From: Bacteroidales bacterium
Lineage (GTDB): Bacteria > Bacteroidota > Bacteroidia > Bacteroidales > UBA1402
Assembly: GCA_021373135.1 (NCBI GenBank)
Contig: JAJFTH010000006.1
Span: 124,001 to 188,000 of the forward strand
Direction: 5' to 3'
Length of the DNA: 64,000 nt
The position numbers were made by a program, and so were the translations under genes. Every line of letters starts with the position of its first letter. Positions within the stretch are counted from its first letter, which is position 1. Below the pieces are notes generated by a model. The model was not told where the DNA came from. It saw nothing but the letters and a program-made list of their open reading frames with translations, and searched no databases. This document shows, in pieces, positions 19,436-28,942 of the stretch.

Positions 19436-20062
19436 TTATTTGATTTCAAGATAAAAATCCTTGCCGTTTCCACACAAATCACAAGTGTCAGGTGCAGTAT
19501 CCTTGTTAAAGGTATTACCGCATACAGGACATATAAGATAGTTGAATGGTAAATTATATTCCGTATTCGTCTTCAACGCCTCCAAGGCCTGTGAAAACAT
19601 TTTCAAGTGTTTCTTTTCTGTTTCAAGAGCCCAGGTCAATGATTGAATGACGGGCTTCTTGATGCTTTTAGAGGATTTTGCATCCTTTATGAACATGGGA
19701 TACATCGTGTTCACTTCGTACTTCTCTCCATCTATAGTTTCCTGAAGATTCTCAGATGTCGACTTTACATTGAACTCAGGAGAAAATTTATCCATCTCTA
19801 CCAAAAATGTTTTCAGTACAGACTCATGGTTGGAGGCATGAATGGCCTCAGCTTTGGAGGCCGCTTCGAATAGTTTTGCAATAGTATCATAACCCTCTAC
19901 CCAAGCTTTTTGGCCGAATGCGGCATATTTTACACTGGCATTTGTTTCGGTCTCAATTCCAAGTTTAATATTCGCAATTGTTTTTCCCTTTTTTGTGGTA
20001 CATCCGGCAAATGCAACCAGACAAGCCAACACAAAGAATAGAATGCCTCTCGTCGTTTTCAT
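19436..20062 (-). CDS. Exported rubrerythrin-like lipoprotein
   Basis: A ferritin-like di-iron domain plus a C-terminal rubredoxin-like iron site, here behind a lipoprotein signal (AFAGC, Cys21), so it is outside the cytoplasm. Rubrerythrins reduce peroxide. From the ATG at 20062, the probable di-iron ligands are Glu39, Glu72 with His75 (AEAIH), Glu116 (KYEVNTMYP) and Glu149 with His152 (EKKH). The second Glu of the usual YExxEMYP motif is Thr119. The rubredoxin site is Cys178, Cys181, Cys194 and Cys197. The residues after the lipid Cys are TTKKGK, with no acidic surface-export signal, suggesting a periplasm-facing protein. An ATG at 20071 is an alternative start. Electron donor unknown. Confidence 0.87.
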   Translation of the reverse strand: MKTTRGILFFVLACLVAFAGCTTKKGKTIANIKLGIETETNASVKYAAFGQKAWVEGYDTIAKLFEAASKAEAIHASNHESVLKTFLVEMDKFSPEFNVKSTSENLQETIDGEKYEVNTMYPMFIKDAKSSKSIKKPVIQSLTWALETEKKHLKMFSQALEALKTNTEYNLPFNYLICPVCGNTFNKDTAPDTCDLCGNGKDFYLEIK

Positions 20063-20214
20063 AGCTCTCATTGCATTTAATTATTGATATCGTATTTATT
20101 TGGATTCTATCAATGTAACAGAATATCAATCAAAAAGTTCGACTAAAATGAGAGATTAATTTGTCATAATGCGTATGTTTCTCTGTTAAAAGTGATATGC
20201 TTTTAGAATAAAAG

Positions 20215-22419
20215 TTAAGATCTGCTTCTGATACTTTCCACAAGCTTCAGAAATTCGCCGGTTTCCTCTTTGACTTGAACAATGAAGCTATTATCATCAA
20301 TCGTCCCAATGGCAGCTTCCATCTCTTCCGGTTTTCTAAATGTCGCTTTCCGGAACTGATTGTCGTAGTCTTTCTTTCGGGAAACATAGACCTGTTCACA
20401 AATATATTTCTGAATGTCGATGACTTTATCCAATGCGGTATGCCATAATGATTCCGAGAGTCTGTCAGCATTCAACAACTCGCATAACAGTGCATAAGCA
20501 TGTTTCTGTTTATCCAAGGTGTATCTATCCCAAAGCTTGTCATATCTGTGATGGATTTCCCTCCAAGTGCTGAGTTTTCCTGATCCGATATCGGAACGCA
20601 GCTGATCAAGGTCTTTTTTAGGCATAATCTGTCCACCCAGATTGACCCATTCATGCTGACGCTTCCCTTTCAGGTCATTGCACATGGATACGAATGTCGC
20701 ATTCGGGTCTGACGCCATAAAATCCAGTAAATTTTTGACAGCATAATAATACATCATGTCTCCATAGGCATGCCAAGCCTTAGAAGCTTTCAGAATGACA
20801 ACCTTCCGTTTGGAACATTCCATTTTTTCACCTAAAACTTCCAGTCTGGCAACATAATCAGAATCTTCTGCCAACAATTTTCTGCCGGTTTCTGCAAGTT
20901 CCTCTTCGCTGATACCATCTACCGGTTTCATTTCTTTACGTAAAGCACTTTTGGCTATCCATATTTCCAGCAACCTGCGGGCTATGATCACTTCCTCCAT
21001 CGTGTCAGGCGCATAAGGATCAAATTCTATGTGCTGGACTTTGTGGATTCTATTGTCACGGGCTTTGTATTTCCATGAATTACGGGCCAAAGCATACATG
21101 TCGTAGAGCCACCAGAATGCAGGCATCACTTCCAGCTGATTTTTTGACACGTTGTTATTGAGCAAGGCAAATGGTAACGGAATATCAAGTTCTGACGGAT
21201 AATCGGCCTTGGAGAGCAAAATGAAGGAGGCAAAACGGCAGGAATGTTTGACACTGGCACATAAACCAGGCCAAAACCCACGACCGGCCTGAATCTCGTT
21301 GTCATTGGAGCGACTATTGTGATTGGAACCCATGGTGGCTCCGGCTGCCATATTGCTTTGCCCCATGACTACGGCAGCAATAAGGAATGAGTTGTTGTGG
21401 TGTTGTTCGTGGGCGGGAAATATCAGATTGTTTAACACTTCACAGCAGGAAATGGTTGAATTGTCTCCAAGAAAGGAATTCAACAGACGGGCACCATATT
21501 TCAGGTTGGAGTTGTTTCCAATAATGAAGCGGACCGCTATACAATTGTAGAAAATATGACAACCATATCCGATGATGCCGTTCACCAGTGTGACACCTTC
21601 TCCGATTTGAGTGGATTCATCTTCTGTTGAATTGATGGTCAGGTTCTTTAACTTGCTGGCTCCCTTGATATAGCAATTAGATCCAATCTTTACATCCTTG
21701 ATGATGAGAGAATTCTTGATGACACAATTATTTCCAAGAGTACCGTAATATCCCCGATGACAATCCATGCTTTCTTGGGTCATCTTTTTAAGATTTGTTT
21801 GCAAAGCTGTATCATCAATATATTTTGCCCACAAATAGGCATCAGCTGTGGTCATTCCATCAAAGGGCAGTACCCTCCGACAACCTGTTTCGTTCATGAG
21901 TTCAAGCCAGGTACGGACATTTTCCGGTTCTCCTTCCTTTACGATACCATTGCCGAATTTGGCATGATCGGTGGCCTGCATTTCATCGATATTCAGGAGC
22001 ATACAGTTGTCTCCAATGATGTAGTGTGCCATATAATGCACGTCATGTATGGCAACATCATTGCCAATATCACAGGAAATGATCAGGCTGTTCGTTATTC
22101 CGGAAGGCAACTTCAGGTCATGATGTTGAAGGATGACATTTCGTATACTCCCCAACCTGACAAGGCCAAAAAAACGTGAATTCTTGATTTGTCTCGGATT
22201 AAAAGGATCCGTCACCCGGATATCATCCCAGTTGCCTGCTGTATTGTCATTCTTGACCAATCTCTCAACCTCGTCTGAACGTAAGTGTCTCCAACCTGAT
22301 TCGGGAGGGATTGTTTGTTTGTTTCTCTGGTAATATTCGTCTTTTCCTTTGGGTAGAAATTCTTTGGAAATAAAGTTTTCGGAGATGTTCTCCGGAGGTA
22401 AAATCATGACTCTGTTCAT
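20215..22419 (-). CDS. DUF4954 left-handed beta-helix protein, function unknown
   Basis: The 734-residue protein matches the DUF4954 family of Bacteroidota as I recall it. Residues about 60-370 carry hexapeptide-type repeats typical of a left-handed beta-helix (IIGDNC, IGSNCYIKG, IGEGVTLVNGIIGYG, IGNNSNLKYGARL, LGDNSTI), the fold seen in sugar-nucleotide and acyl transferases. The C-terminal half is helical with many charged and aromatic residues. There is no signal peptide, so it is expected in the cytoplasm. It is transcribed alone, with a gap of about 200 bases and a terminator separating it from sdhB upstream. A transferase or scaffold role in cell-envelope sugar metabolism is only a guess. 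Confidence 0.85.
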   Translation of the reverse strand: MNRVMILPPENISENFISKEFLPKGKDEYYQRNKQTIPPESGWRHLRSDEVERLVKNDNTAGNWDDIRVTDPFNPRQIKNSRFFGLVRLGSIRNVILQHHDLKLPSGITNSLIISCDIGNDVAIHDVHYMAHYIIGDNCMLLNIDEMQATDHAKFGNGIVKEGEPENVRTWLELMNETGCRRVLPFDGMTTADAYLWAKYIDDTALQTNLKKMTQESMDCHRGYYGTLGNNCVIKNSLIIKDVKIGSNCYIKGASKLKNLTINSTEDESTQIGEGVTLVNGIIGYGCHIFYNCIAVRFIIGNNSNLKYGARLLNSFLGDNSTISCCEVLNNLIFPAHEQHHNNSFLIAAVVMGQSNMAAGATMGSNHNSRSNDNEIQAGRGFWPGLCASVKHSCRFASFILLSKADYPSELDIPLPFALLNNNVSKNQLEVMPAFWWLYDMYALARNSWKYKARDNRIHKVQHIEFDPYAPDTMEEVIIARRLLEIWIAKSALRKEMKPVDGISEEELAETGRKLLAEDSDYVARLEVLGEKMECSKRKVVILKASKAWHAYGDMMYYYAVKNLLDFMASDPNATFVSMCNDLKGKRQHEWVNLGGQIMPKKDLDQLRSDIGSGKLSTWREIHHRYDKLWDRYTLDKQKHAYALLCELLNADRLSESLWHTALDKVIDIQKYICEQVYVSRKKDYDNQFRKATFRKPEEMEAAIGTIDDNSFIVQVKEETGEFLKLVESIRSRS

Positions 22420-22454
22420 AGGTCTATCTTTAGAGCTTTAGAATAAAATGCCGG

Positions 22455-22462
22455 CAAATATA
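22455..22462 (-). promoter_or_regulatory. -7 promoter element of the DUF4954 gene
   Basis: Read on the minus strand, this is TATATTTG, a perfect Bacteroidota -7 match, 36 bases upstream of the ATG. No clear -33 TTTG was found at the expected distance. Confidence 0.5.
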
Positions 22463-22570
22463 GATAAACCTTTTTACTTTTTATTGATGTCAAGCTTTTT
22501 ATTTGGCAACAGCCAGCCCCCATAACGGACTTGCACCGTCAGGTGATGCGCCATGTGTGACACACTAAAA

Positions 22571-22597
22571 AAGGGTTGCCTGAAACAGACAACCCTT
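22571..22597 (-). terminator. Intrinsic terminator of the sdhCAB operon
   Basis: A perfect 8-bp stem pairs 22571-22578 (AAGGGTTG) with 22590-22597 (CAACCCTT) around an 11-base loop. On the minus strand it is followed by a run of T. It lies 24 bases past the sdhB stop. Confidence 0.9.
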
Positions 22598-22620
22598 CGT
22601 TTTTATAAGCTGTAAAACGC

Positions 22621-23379
22621 TCAATCTTTAAATTTTGCGGATAAGAACTCACGGTTTAAACGTGCGATGTTTGTGATGGAAATGTTCTTGGGACATTCTG
22701 CTTCACAAGCGCCGGTGTTGGTACAGTTACCGAATCCCAGTTCATCCATTTTGGCAACCATGGCTTTTGCACGACGTGCTCCTTCTTTTTTACCTTGAGG
22801 AAGCAGGGCCAATTGGCTGACCTTCGCAGATACGAACAACATCGCAGAACCATTCTTACAGGCAGCGACACAAGCACCGCAACCGATACAGGAAGCGGAA
22901 TCCATGGCCTCATCGGCAATTCTTTTAGGAATAGGAATTGCATTTGCTTCTGCAAAACCTCCGGTGTTGACGGATACATAACCTCCGGCTTGCATGATCT
23001 TGTCAAAAGCGGTACGGTTCACCATCAAGTCACGGATGATCGGAAAACCATGCGAACGCCATGGTTCGATGGTAATGGTTTCGCCGTCCTTAAACTTACG
23101 CATGTGCAACTGGCAGGTTGTTATATCTTCATCAGGTCCATGTGGATGTCCGTTGATATAGAGCGAGCACATACCGCAAATACCTTCCCGGCAATCATGA
23201 TCAAAAACGACCGGTTCTTTCCTTTCGCTGATGAGTTTTTCGTTCAGCATATCCAGCATTTCCAGAAAAGAGCTATCGACGGAAACACCATCCAGTTTGT
23301 ATGTTTCAAATGCGCCTTTGGTCTTTGGACCACGTTGACGCCATACTTTTAATGTAATATTGATTAACTTATTTTCCAT
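22621..23379 (-). CDS. sdhB: Succinate dehydrogenase/fumarate reductase iron-sulfur subunit
   Basis: The 252-residue electron-transfer subunit links the FAD in SdhA to the haem/quinone subunit SdhC. It has the [2Fe-2S] ligands CREGICGMC near residues 63-71 with a further Cys downstream, then two ferredoxin-like clusters in [15 protein letters not shown] (about 157-171) and [15 protein letters not shown] (about 217-231). Length and order fit the menaquinone-linked trimeric enzyme of Bacteroidota, which can work as a fumarate reductase under anaerobic conditions. It is the third gene of the operon, 8 bases after sdhA, and is followed by a strong terminator. Confidence 0.96.
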   Translation of the reverse strand: MENKLINITLKVWRQRGPKTKGAFETYKLDGVSVDSSFLEMLDMLNEKLISERKEPVVFDHDCREGICGMCSLYINGHPHGPDEDITTCQLHMRKFKDGETITIEPWRSHGFPIIRDLMVNRTAFDKIMQAGGYVSVNTGGFAEANAIPIPKRIADEAMDSASCIGCGACVAACKNGSAMLFVSAKVSQLALLPQGKKEGARRAKAMVAKMDELGFGNCTNTGACEAECPKNISITNIARLNREFLSAKFKD

Positions 23380-23387
23380 GTCCGTGA

Positions 23388-25346
23388 TTATTTATAATTC
23401 CTTTGTTGTACCTTGGTGAATTCATAATTCAAATCCTCCTTGAGCATTTCAGGTTCCTGATCTTCACCTTTATACTTCCAGCAAGATACATAAGAGAACT
23501 TCTCGTCGTTACGAAGAGCTTCACCATCAGAAGTTTGGTATTCCAAACGGAAATGGCCACCACATGATTCTTCACGAAGGAGTCCGTCTCTTGCCATCAA
23601 GTCTCCGATTTCGAGAAAGTCCGCAAGACGTATGGCTTTTTCAAGCTCGGTGTTCTGGTCTTTTCCATCACCAGGGATAAATACGTCACTCCAGAATTCT
23701 TTCTTGATGCGCTTAATTTCTACAATTGCTTTTTCCAGGGTTTCTTTGGTTCGTCCCATACCAACATATTCCCACATGACCAAACCAAGTTCTTTATGGA
23801 GAGAATCAACGGAACGCTTGCCCTGTATCTTCATCAATCGGTCGATACGTTCCTGAACGCCCTTTTCAGCGTCATTGAATTCAGGAAGATCGGTTGAAAA
23901 ACGAGGTGTACTTATTTCACCTGCCAGATAATTCTGAATGGTATATGGCAACACGAAATAACCGTCAGCCAAACCTTGCATCAAGGCAGAAGCACCCAGG
24001 CGGTTAGCTCCATGGTCGGAATAGTTGGCTTCACCGATACAAAAACAGCCGGGGATGGATGTCTGAAGTTCATAATCCACCCAAATACCACCCATCGTAT
24101 AGTGAATGGCAGGATAAATCATCATTGGAGTTTCGTATGGATTTTCATCAACAATCTTATAGTACATCTGAAAGAGGTTGCCATAGCGAGCCTCTACAAC
24201 ATCACGCCCAAGTCTTTGTATCGGTTCTGAAAAATCCAGATAAACCGCCAAACCTGTCGGGCCAACACCATAGCCGGCGTCGCAACGTTCTTTTGCGGCA
24301 CGGGATGCAACATCACGTGGAACGAGATTACCGAATGCAGGGTAACGACGTTCCAAATAGTAGTCCCTATCCTCTTCTTTAATCTGGGTTGGTTTCAATT
24401 TTCCGGTACGAATGGCTTCAGCATCTTCCTTTTTCTTTGGAACCCAGATACGACCGTCGTTACGGAGCGATTCAGACATCAAGGTCAATTTGGACTGGTT
24501 TTCACCATGAACAGGAATACAAGTCGGGTGAATTTGCGCATAACAGGGATTTGCGAAATAAGCACCTTTTCTATATATCTGCATGACGGCGGAGCCATTG
24601 GAGCCCATCGCATTGGTAGACAAGAAAAAAGTGTTGCCGTATCCACCGCTGGCAATCACGACTGCATGTGCAGAGAAGCGTTCTGTCTTACCTGAAACCA
24701 AGTTTCTGGCAATGATACCGCGAGCCTTTCCGTCAATGATCACCAAATCCAACATTTCGTAACGGGTATAGAGCTTAACGCTGCCTTTCTGTGCCTGACG
24801 GCTCAAGGCGGAATAAGCACCGAGCAACAATTGCTGGCCGGTCTGACCTTTGGCGTAGAATGTTCTGGAAACCTGTGCACCACCGAAAGAACGGTTGGCC
24901 AGGGAGCCGCCGTATTCGCGTGCGAAAGGAACCCCTTGTGCCACGCATTGGTCAATGATATTGTTTGATACTTCAGCCAAACGATATACGTTTGATTCGC
25001 GGGCACGGTAATCACCCCCCTTAATGGTATCGTAGAATAAACGATAAACGGAGTCTCCGTCGTTTTGATAATTTTTTGCGGCGTTGATACCACCCTGTGC
25101 TGCAATGGAATGCGCACGACGGGGAGAATCCTGAATACAGAAGTTCTTGACGTTGAAGCCAAGTTCTCCGAGTGTAGCGGCGGCAGAAGCTCCAGCAAGA
25201 CCGGTACCTACCACAATGATGTCGAGACGACGTTTATTGGCAGGGTTAACCAGTTTCTGATGAGCTTTATATTCAGTCCATTTTTCAGCCAAAGGTCCCT
25301 GAGGAACTTTGGAATCAATTTTATTTTTTTCGTTATTTGTGGTCAT
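23388..25346 (-). CDS. sdhA: Succinate dehydrogenase/fumarate reductase flavoprotein subunit
   Basis: The 652-residue catalytic subunit interconverts succinate and fumarate at the inner membrane. FAD-binding motif [19 protein letters not shown] lies near residues 46-64, and the covalent-FAD histidine is in [13 protein letters not shown]. The active-site region includes QIHPTCIP and the Arg/His-rich [16 protein letters not shown]. The [16 protein letters not shown] capping segment lies toward the C-terminal third. The long C-terminal region (SCGGHFR, SCWKYKG) is that of the Bacteroidota/epsilon-proteobacterial type. It lies between sdhC and sdhB with 12- and 8-base gaps. Confidence 0.97.
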   Translation of the reverse strand: MTTNNEKNKIDSKVPQGPLAEKWTEYKAHQKLVNPANKRRLDIIVVGTGLAGASAAATLGELGFNVKNFCIQDSPRRAHSIAAQGGINAAKNYQNDGDSVYRLFYDTIKGGDYRARESNVYRLAEVSNNIIDQCVAQGVPFAREYGGSLANRSFGGAQVSRTFYAKGQTGQQLLLGAYSALSRQAQKGSVKLYTRYEMLDLVIIDGKARGIIARNLVSGKTERFSAHAVVIASGGYGNTFFLSTNAMGSNGSAVMQIYRKGAYFANPCYAQIHPTCIPVHGENQSKLTLMSESLRNDGRIWVPKKKEDAEAIRTGKLKPTQIKEEDRDYYLERRYPAFGNLVPRDVASRAAKERCDAGYGVGPTGLAVYLDFSEPIQRLGRDVVEARYGNLFQMYYKIVDENPYETPMMIYPAIHYTMGGIWVDYELQTSIPGCFCIGEANYSDHGANRLGASALMQGLADGYFVLPYTIQNYLAGEISTPRFSTDLPEFNDAEKGVQERIDRLMKIQGKRSVDSLHKELGLVMWEYVGMGRTKETLEKAIVEIKRIKKEFWSDVFIPGDGKDQNTELEKAIRLADFLEIGDLMARDGLLREESCGGHFRLEYQTSDGEALRNDEKFSYVSCWKYKGEDQEPEMLKEDLNYEFTKVQQRNYK

Positions 25347-25358
25347 AGCAAATTATTT

Positions 25359-26024
25359 TTAGCCCAAAAGATTTGTAATCAGATAAAATACAGGTATTGA
25401 CATGAAAATCAACACAACTATCGTAGCCCAGATGTTCGAAATAGTCTTGATCCTCGGCAACCAGATGTGATTACTTCCACCCATGGTTTGAATGGCACTC
25501 CAGATGCCGTGTGTCAGATGAAACCAGATTGCAGCAAACCAAACCATATAAACAACACAATAAACAGGGCTTTGAAATAAGCCTTTTACAATCTCAGAAC
25601 CTACTGCCGGTTCCTGACCCATTATTTCAGGCAATTGCATTTCATACCAAAAATTGTAAAGATGAAGTCCTAAGAATCCAAACACGATTAGACCCAGCAC
25701 CAACATATTCTGACCGGCCCATTCAACGCCGGGAGCATTTGCCTTAACATCATAGCGGTCCGTACCTCTTGCTATGTAATTCTGTATAGACAACCACAAA
25801 GCGTAGAAAATGTGAATGACAACCAGTGCTGCCAAACCGACAGTTCCGACAATAGCATACCAATTTGCACCCAAAAATTCACAGATCTGATCATAAACCT
25901 CAGGTGAAATAATCACGAAAATATTCATGACAGCATGGAAGGTGAGGAACAAAACAAGGGCTATACCGGTAATGCTCATTACGAGTTTCCTTCCGATAGA
26001 GGAATTAAAAATAAAACAACCCAT
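25359..26024 (-). CDS. sdhC: Succinate dehydrogenase/fumarate reductase cytochrome b subunit
   Basis: The 221-residue membrane anchor has five hydrophobic helices, the arrangement of the single-subunit dihaem cytochrome b (class B) anchors. Histidines suited to haem binding occur in separate helices: FLTFHAVMNIF, VVIHIFYALW, FLGLHLYNF and IWFHLTHGIW. It passes electrons between menaquinone and SdhB. No separate SdhD is present, as expected for this class. It is the first gene of the operon and has a well-placed promoter 65 bases upstream. Confidence 0.95.
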   Translation of the reverse strand: MGCFIFNSSIGRKLVMSITGIALVLFLTFHAVMNIFVIISPEVYDQICEFLGANWYAIVGTVGLAALVVIHIFYALWLSIQNYIARGTDRYDVKANAPGVEWAGQNMLVLGLIVFGFLGLHLYNFWYEMQLPEIMGQEPAVGSEIVKGLFQSPVYCVVYMVWFAAIWFHLTHGIWSAIQTMGGSNHIWLPRIKTISNIWATIVVLIFMSIPVFYLITNLLG

Positions 26025-26088
26025 ACCTTTGATTAATTAGTGTTTGTATAATTTTACAAAAATTTCTAATGACTGCTTTTTGAAAGCG

Positions 26089-26120
26089 CAAAAGTAAGGC
26101 AATTAGTCGGCAGTCGCAAA
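26089..26120 (-). promoter_or_regulatory. Bacteroidota promoter of the sdhCAB operon
   Basis: On the minus strand, TTTG (26117-26120) and TACTTTTG (26089-26096) are separated by 20 bases, one more than the consensus. The -7 box ends 65 bases before the sdhC ATG. Confidence 0.75.
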
Positions 26121-26236
26121 CAATTACAGAAATTTTTCTTTAATGTAAGTTACTGATTCTAATTGTAGAAATAAAATCCATTGAAAAAGAAGCATTTGAC
26201 ACTCATTGATTCTCGTCCATGAACAAACCTTTTAAA

Positions 26237-26267
26237 TTTGTAATGTTATTTTAAATATTTACTTTTG
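26237..26267 (+). promoter_or_regulatory. Consensus Bacteroidota promoter for the HIT-family gene
   Basis: TTTG (26237-26240), exactly 19 bases, then TACTTTTG (26260-26267), a full match to the -33/-7 consensus. The -7 box ends 28 bases before the ATG. It is divergent from the sdhCAB promoter in the same 271-base gap. Confidence 0.85.
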
Positions 26268-26295
26268 AAGTATTATAAAATAAATCTATTTTGCC

Positions 26296-26718
26296 ATGGA
26301 AAAAAACCAAGACTGTCTGTATTGTACACGCAACCAACTGCAACATGATTTGATGATAGAAATCTGTGATTTGAACGTTTCAACACTCTTTTTATTCAAA
26401 GAACAAACTTACCACGGGCGTTGTGTAGTAGCTTACAAAGATCATGTGAATGAACTTTTTGAACTTTCCGACAAAGATCGAAATGCCTTTATGAAAGATG
26501 TTTGCCATGTTGCAGAAACAATGAGCAAAGTTTTTAAAGCTAAAAAAATCAATTACGGTGCCTATTCTGACAAATTGCAGCACCTGCATTTCCACCTGGC
26601 TCCGAAATATGCGGACGGACCTGATTACGGAGGCACCTTTGCCATGAACCCTCAAAAGGTATATCTATCCGATGCAGGATATGCAGAAATGATTTCCAAA
26701 ATCAAGGCAGCCTTATAA
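26296..26718 (+). CDS. HIT-family nucleotide-binding hydrolase
   Basis: The 140-residue histidine-triad protein has the catalytic motif HLHFHLAPK near residues 97-105, where the central His acts as nucleophile on nucleoside phosphoramidates or dinucleoside polyphosphates. An N-terminal CLYCTR pair suggests a structural or zinc-binding site, as in some HIT proteins. Its length is normal for the family. It has its own consensus promoter and is separated from cysE by 107 bases. The physiological substrate cannot be deduced. Confidence 0.92.
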   Translation: MEKNQDCLYCTRNQLQHDLMIEICDLNVSTLFLFKEQTYHGRCVVAYKDHVNELFELSDKDRNAFMKDVCHVAETMSKVFKAKKINYGAYSDKLQHLHFHLAPKYADGPDYGGTFAMNPQKVYLSDAGYAEMISKIKAAL

Positions 26719-26798
26719 TAGCAATCCTTTCATCGTTTAAACAGCTTTTTATTCTTGGCTCGAAGCCAAAAACAGATGCAGATTCCATGTAAAATGAT

Positions 26799-26806
26799 TA
26801 TTTTTG
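26799..26806 (+). promoter_or_regulatory. -7 promoter element upstream of cysE
   Basis: TATTTTTG matches TAnnTTTG and ends 19 bases before the cysE ATG. The -33 region is poor. Confidence 0.45.
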
Positions 26807-26825
26807 CGTCTGATTTAAAAAAGAA

Positions 26826-27761
26826 ATGAACATCAACCATTCGGAAAAAATAATAAAAGCCATTCAGGAACTCTCTCAGTATGACTTACTGAAAGGGCTT
26901 TGCCATGAGCAACAGGAGTCAAGTCCGATGCCTTCTGCGAAAGTTCTGGAAGAAATTGTCACATTGTGCCGTGCCGTTTTGTTTCCCGGGTATTTTGGCA
27001 ATGCATCCATCAGCAAACAAAACCTCTCTTTTCACATTGGGGTCGATGTTGAACGCATCCACCATATCCTAACCTCTCAAATCCTTTCCGGATTGTGCTT
27101 TGACAAACATTCGGAAAATATAATGGAAGATGGCTACACAGACTTTCCTATCAGGAACAAAGACGATATTCGCCTGTTGCGTGAACGTGCAGAATGTATC
27201 TCTGCAGATTACATTGCTGCATTGCCAAACCTGCGCAGTATTTTGGCAACAGACGTTCTGGCCTCTTTTAACGGAGACCCTGCTGCCGAAAGCATTGATG
27301 AAGTCATCTATTGTTACCCGGGTATCAGGGCTATCAGCAACTACCGGATTGCACACAAGATGTTGGAACTCGGTGTTCCGATGATTCCGCGAATGATTAC
27401 AGAAATGGCTCATTCCGAAACCGGCATTGACATCCATCCCGCAGCGACTATCGGAACCCATTTTGCCATTGACCACGGGACAGGAGTGGTCATAGGTGCA
27501 ACAGCCATCATCGGCAATAACGTAAAGCTTTATCAAGGGGTAACGTTGGGAGCCAAAAGTTTTCCTCTCGACGATCAGGGTCATCCCATCAAAGGGATTC
27601 CCCGCCATCCCATCTTAAAAGACAATGTCATAGTTTATTCCAACGCAACCATACTTGGTCGGATCACCATCGGAGAAAACGCCACAGTCGGCGGTAATAT
27701 CTGGGTCACAGAAGATGTCGCACCAAATGCCCGTGTTATTCAATCAAAAGCAAAAAAATAA
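26826..27761 (+). CDS. cysE: Serine O-acetyltransferase
   Basis: It transfers acetyl from acetyl-CoA to serine in the first step of cysteine synthesis. The 311-residue protein has an N-terminal helical domain (about 1-195) and a C-terminal left-handed beta-helix with hexapeptide repeats: IHPAATIGTHFAIDHGTGVVIG, IIGNNVKLYQGVTLGA, ILKDNVIVYSNATILG and IGENATVGG. The DHGTGVVIG histidine and the preceding Asp form the expected active site. The length and long helical domain fit the EpsC-like type. Its TAA is followed immediately by the ATG of the methyltransferase gene, so the two are probably translationally coupled. Confidence 0.93.
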   Translation: MNINHSEKIIKAIQELSQYDLLKGLCHEQQESSPMPSAKVLEEIVTLCRAVLFPGYFGNASISKQNLSFHIGVDVERIHHILTSQILSGLCFDKHSENIMEDGYTDFPIRNKDDIRLLRERAECISADYIAALPNLRSILATDVLASFNGDPAAESIDEVIYCYPGIRAISNYRIAHKMLELGVPMIPRMITEMAHSETGIDIHPAATIGTHFAIDHGTGVVIGATAIIGNNVKLYQGVTLGAKSFPLDDQGHPIKGIPRHPILKDNVIVYSNATILGRITIGENATVGGNIWVTEDVAPNARVIQSKAKK

Positions 27762-28931
27762 ATGCGTTTCGAACTTATTGCTAAAACGATGCAGGGTCTG
27801 GAAGAAGTTCTTGCAAAAGAAATCATCGACCTTGGAGGAGATCAGGTACAAATCGGCCGGCGTATGGTTTCCTTTACCGGTGATCAGGCACTGCTTTATA
27901 AGGCAAACCTTCACCTCCGTACCGCTGTACGAATTCTGAAACCCATCATTTCCTTCCAGGCAAAGGATCCGGACGAAGTTTACGAACAAATCCGCAAGAT
28001 CGAATGGGAAAACTATCTGCAACCTCATCAGACTTTCGCTATCGACGCTGTTGTCTATTCAGAATTTTTCAGACATTCCAAATTTCTCTCCTACCGCGTT
28101 AAAGACGGCGTCGCTGATTATTTCAACGAAAAATTCGGAAAACGACCCTCCGTTCGGTTAACAAACCCGGATATATACATCCATGTGCATGTTTCACACA
28201 ATATTTGCACCGTTTCTTTGGACAGTTCAGGAGAATCACTCCATAAAAGAGGCTATCGTGTCGACCAGACGGAAGCTCCGCTTAACGAAGTTTTGGCTGC
28301 AGGGATGTTGCTTCTGGCTGGTTGGGACGGTCAGTGCAATTTCATCGATCCCATGTGTGGTTCCGGAACACTCCTGATTGAAGCCGCCCTGATTGCACTC
28401 AGAATTCCACCCGGTATTTATCGCAAATTTTTTGCTTTCGAAAAATGGAAAGATTTTGATGCCGAACTCTTCGAAAATATACTCAATGAAGAAGCTGACG
28501 AGAAACATTTTGACTTTAAGATATACGGGTCAGATATTTCTCCGCAAGCCATTGGCATTGCAGAAAAGAATATCAAGAGTGCCAGTCTTTCAAAATATAT
28601 CCAGCTTGAAACAAAGTCCATCCAAAGGATTACACAAGCACCGGAAAACGGAATGCTCGTCATGAATCCGCCTTATGGAGAACGGGTTTCTTCCACCGAC
28701 CTGCTAACGCTTTATGAAAACATAGGGGAAAGGCTAAAACACGGCTTCCCCGGATATAATGCCTGGATTTTGAGTTACAGGGAAGAATGTTTTGACAAGA
28801 TCGGACTTCGTCCATCTGCCCGTATCAAGCTGATGAATGGGCCACTTGACTGTGAATTCCGTAAATACGAGATTTTTAGCGGAAAGAGAAAAGAACTGTT
28901 TCAAACCAAAGATCAGGATACCATCAGATAA
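27762..28931 (+). CDS. THUMP-domain RNA guanine-N2 methyltransferase (RlmL N-domain/YpsC type)
   Basis: The 389-residue SAM-dependent methyltransferase has an N-terminal ferredoxin-like plus THUMP RNA-binding region (about 1-155) and a Rossmann methyltransferase domain. The domain shows DPMCGSGTLLIEAALIA (SAM motif I, near 190-206), GSDISPQAIGIAEKNI and the catalytic NPPYGER (near 305-311), which is typical of N2-guanine/N6-adenine methyltransferases. Relatives methylate a guanosine in 23S rRNA; the RlmK half of E. coli RlmKL is absent. It begins on the base after the cysE stop and is followed after 11 bases by the RNase H gene. Confidence 0.9.
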   Translation: MRFELIAKTMQGLEEVLAKEIIDLGGDQVQIGRRMVSFTGDQALLYKANLHLRTAVRILKPIISFQAKDPDEVYEQIRKIEWENYLQPHQTFAIDAVVYSEFFRHSKFLSYRVKDGVADYFNEKFGKRPSVRLTNPDIYIHVHVSHNICTVSLDSSGESLHKRGYRVDQTEAPLNEVLAAGMLLLAGWDGQCNFIDPMCGSGTLLIEAALIALRIPPGIYRKFFAFEKWKDFDAELFENILNEEADEKHFDFKIYGSDISPQAIGIAEKNIKSASLSKYIQLETKSIQRITQAPENGMLVMNPPYGERVSSTDLLTLYENIGERLKHGFPGYNAWILSYREECFDKIGLRPSARIKLMNGPLDCEFRKYEIFSGKRKELFQTKDQDTIR

Positions 28932-28942
28932 TTTGATCCGAC

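Noticed and set aside
22501..22566. tRNA gene
   Set aside because: Only a T-arm-like hairpin is present; no acceptor, D or anticodon arms can be drawn around it.
22795..23352. 185-codon open frame on the plus strand opposite sdhB
   Set aside because: It lies fully antisense to a certain gene, has no recognisable protein features and no promoter.
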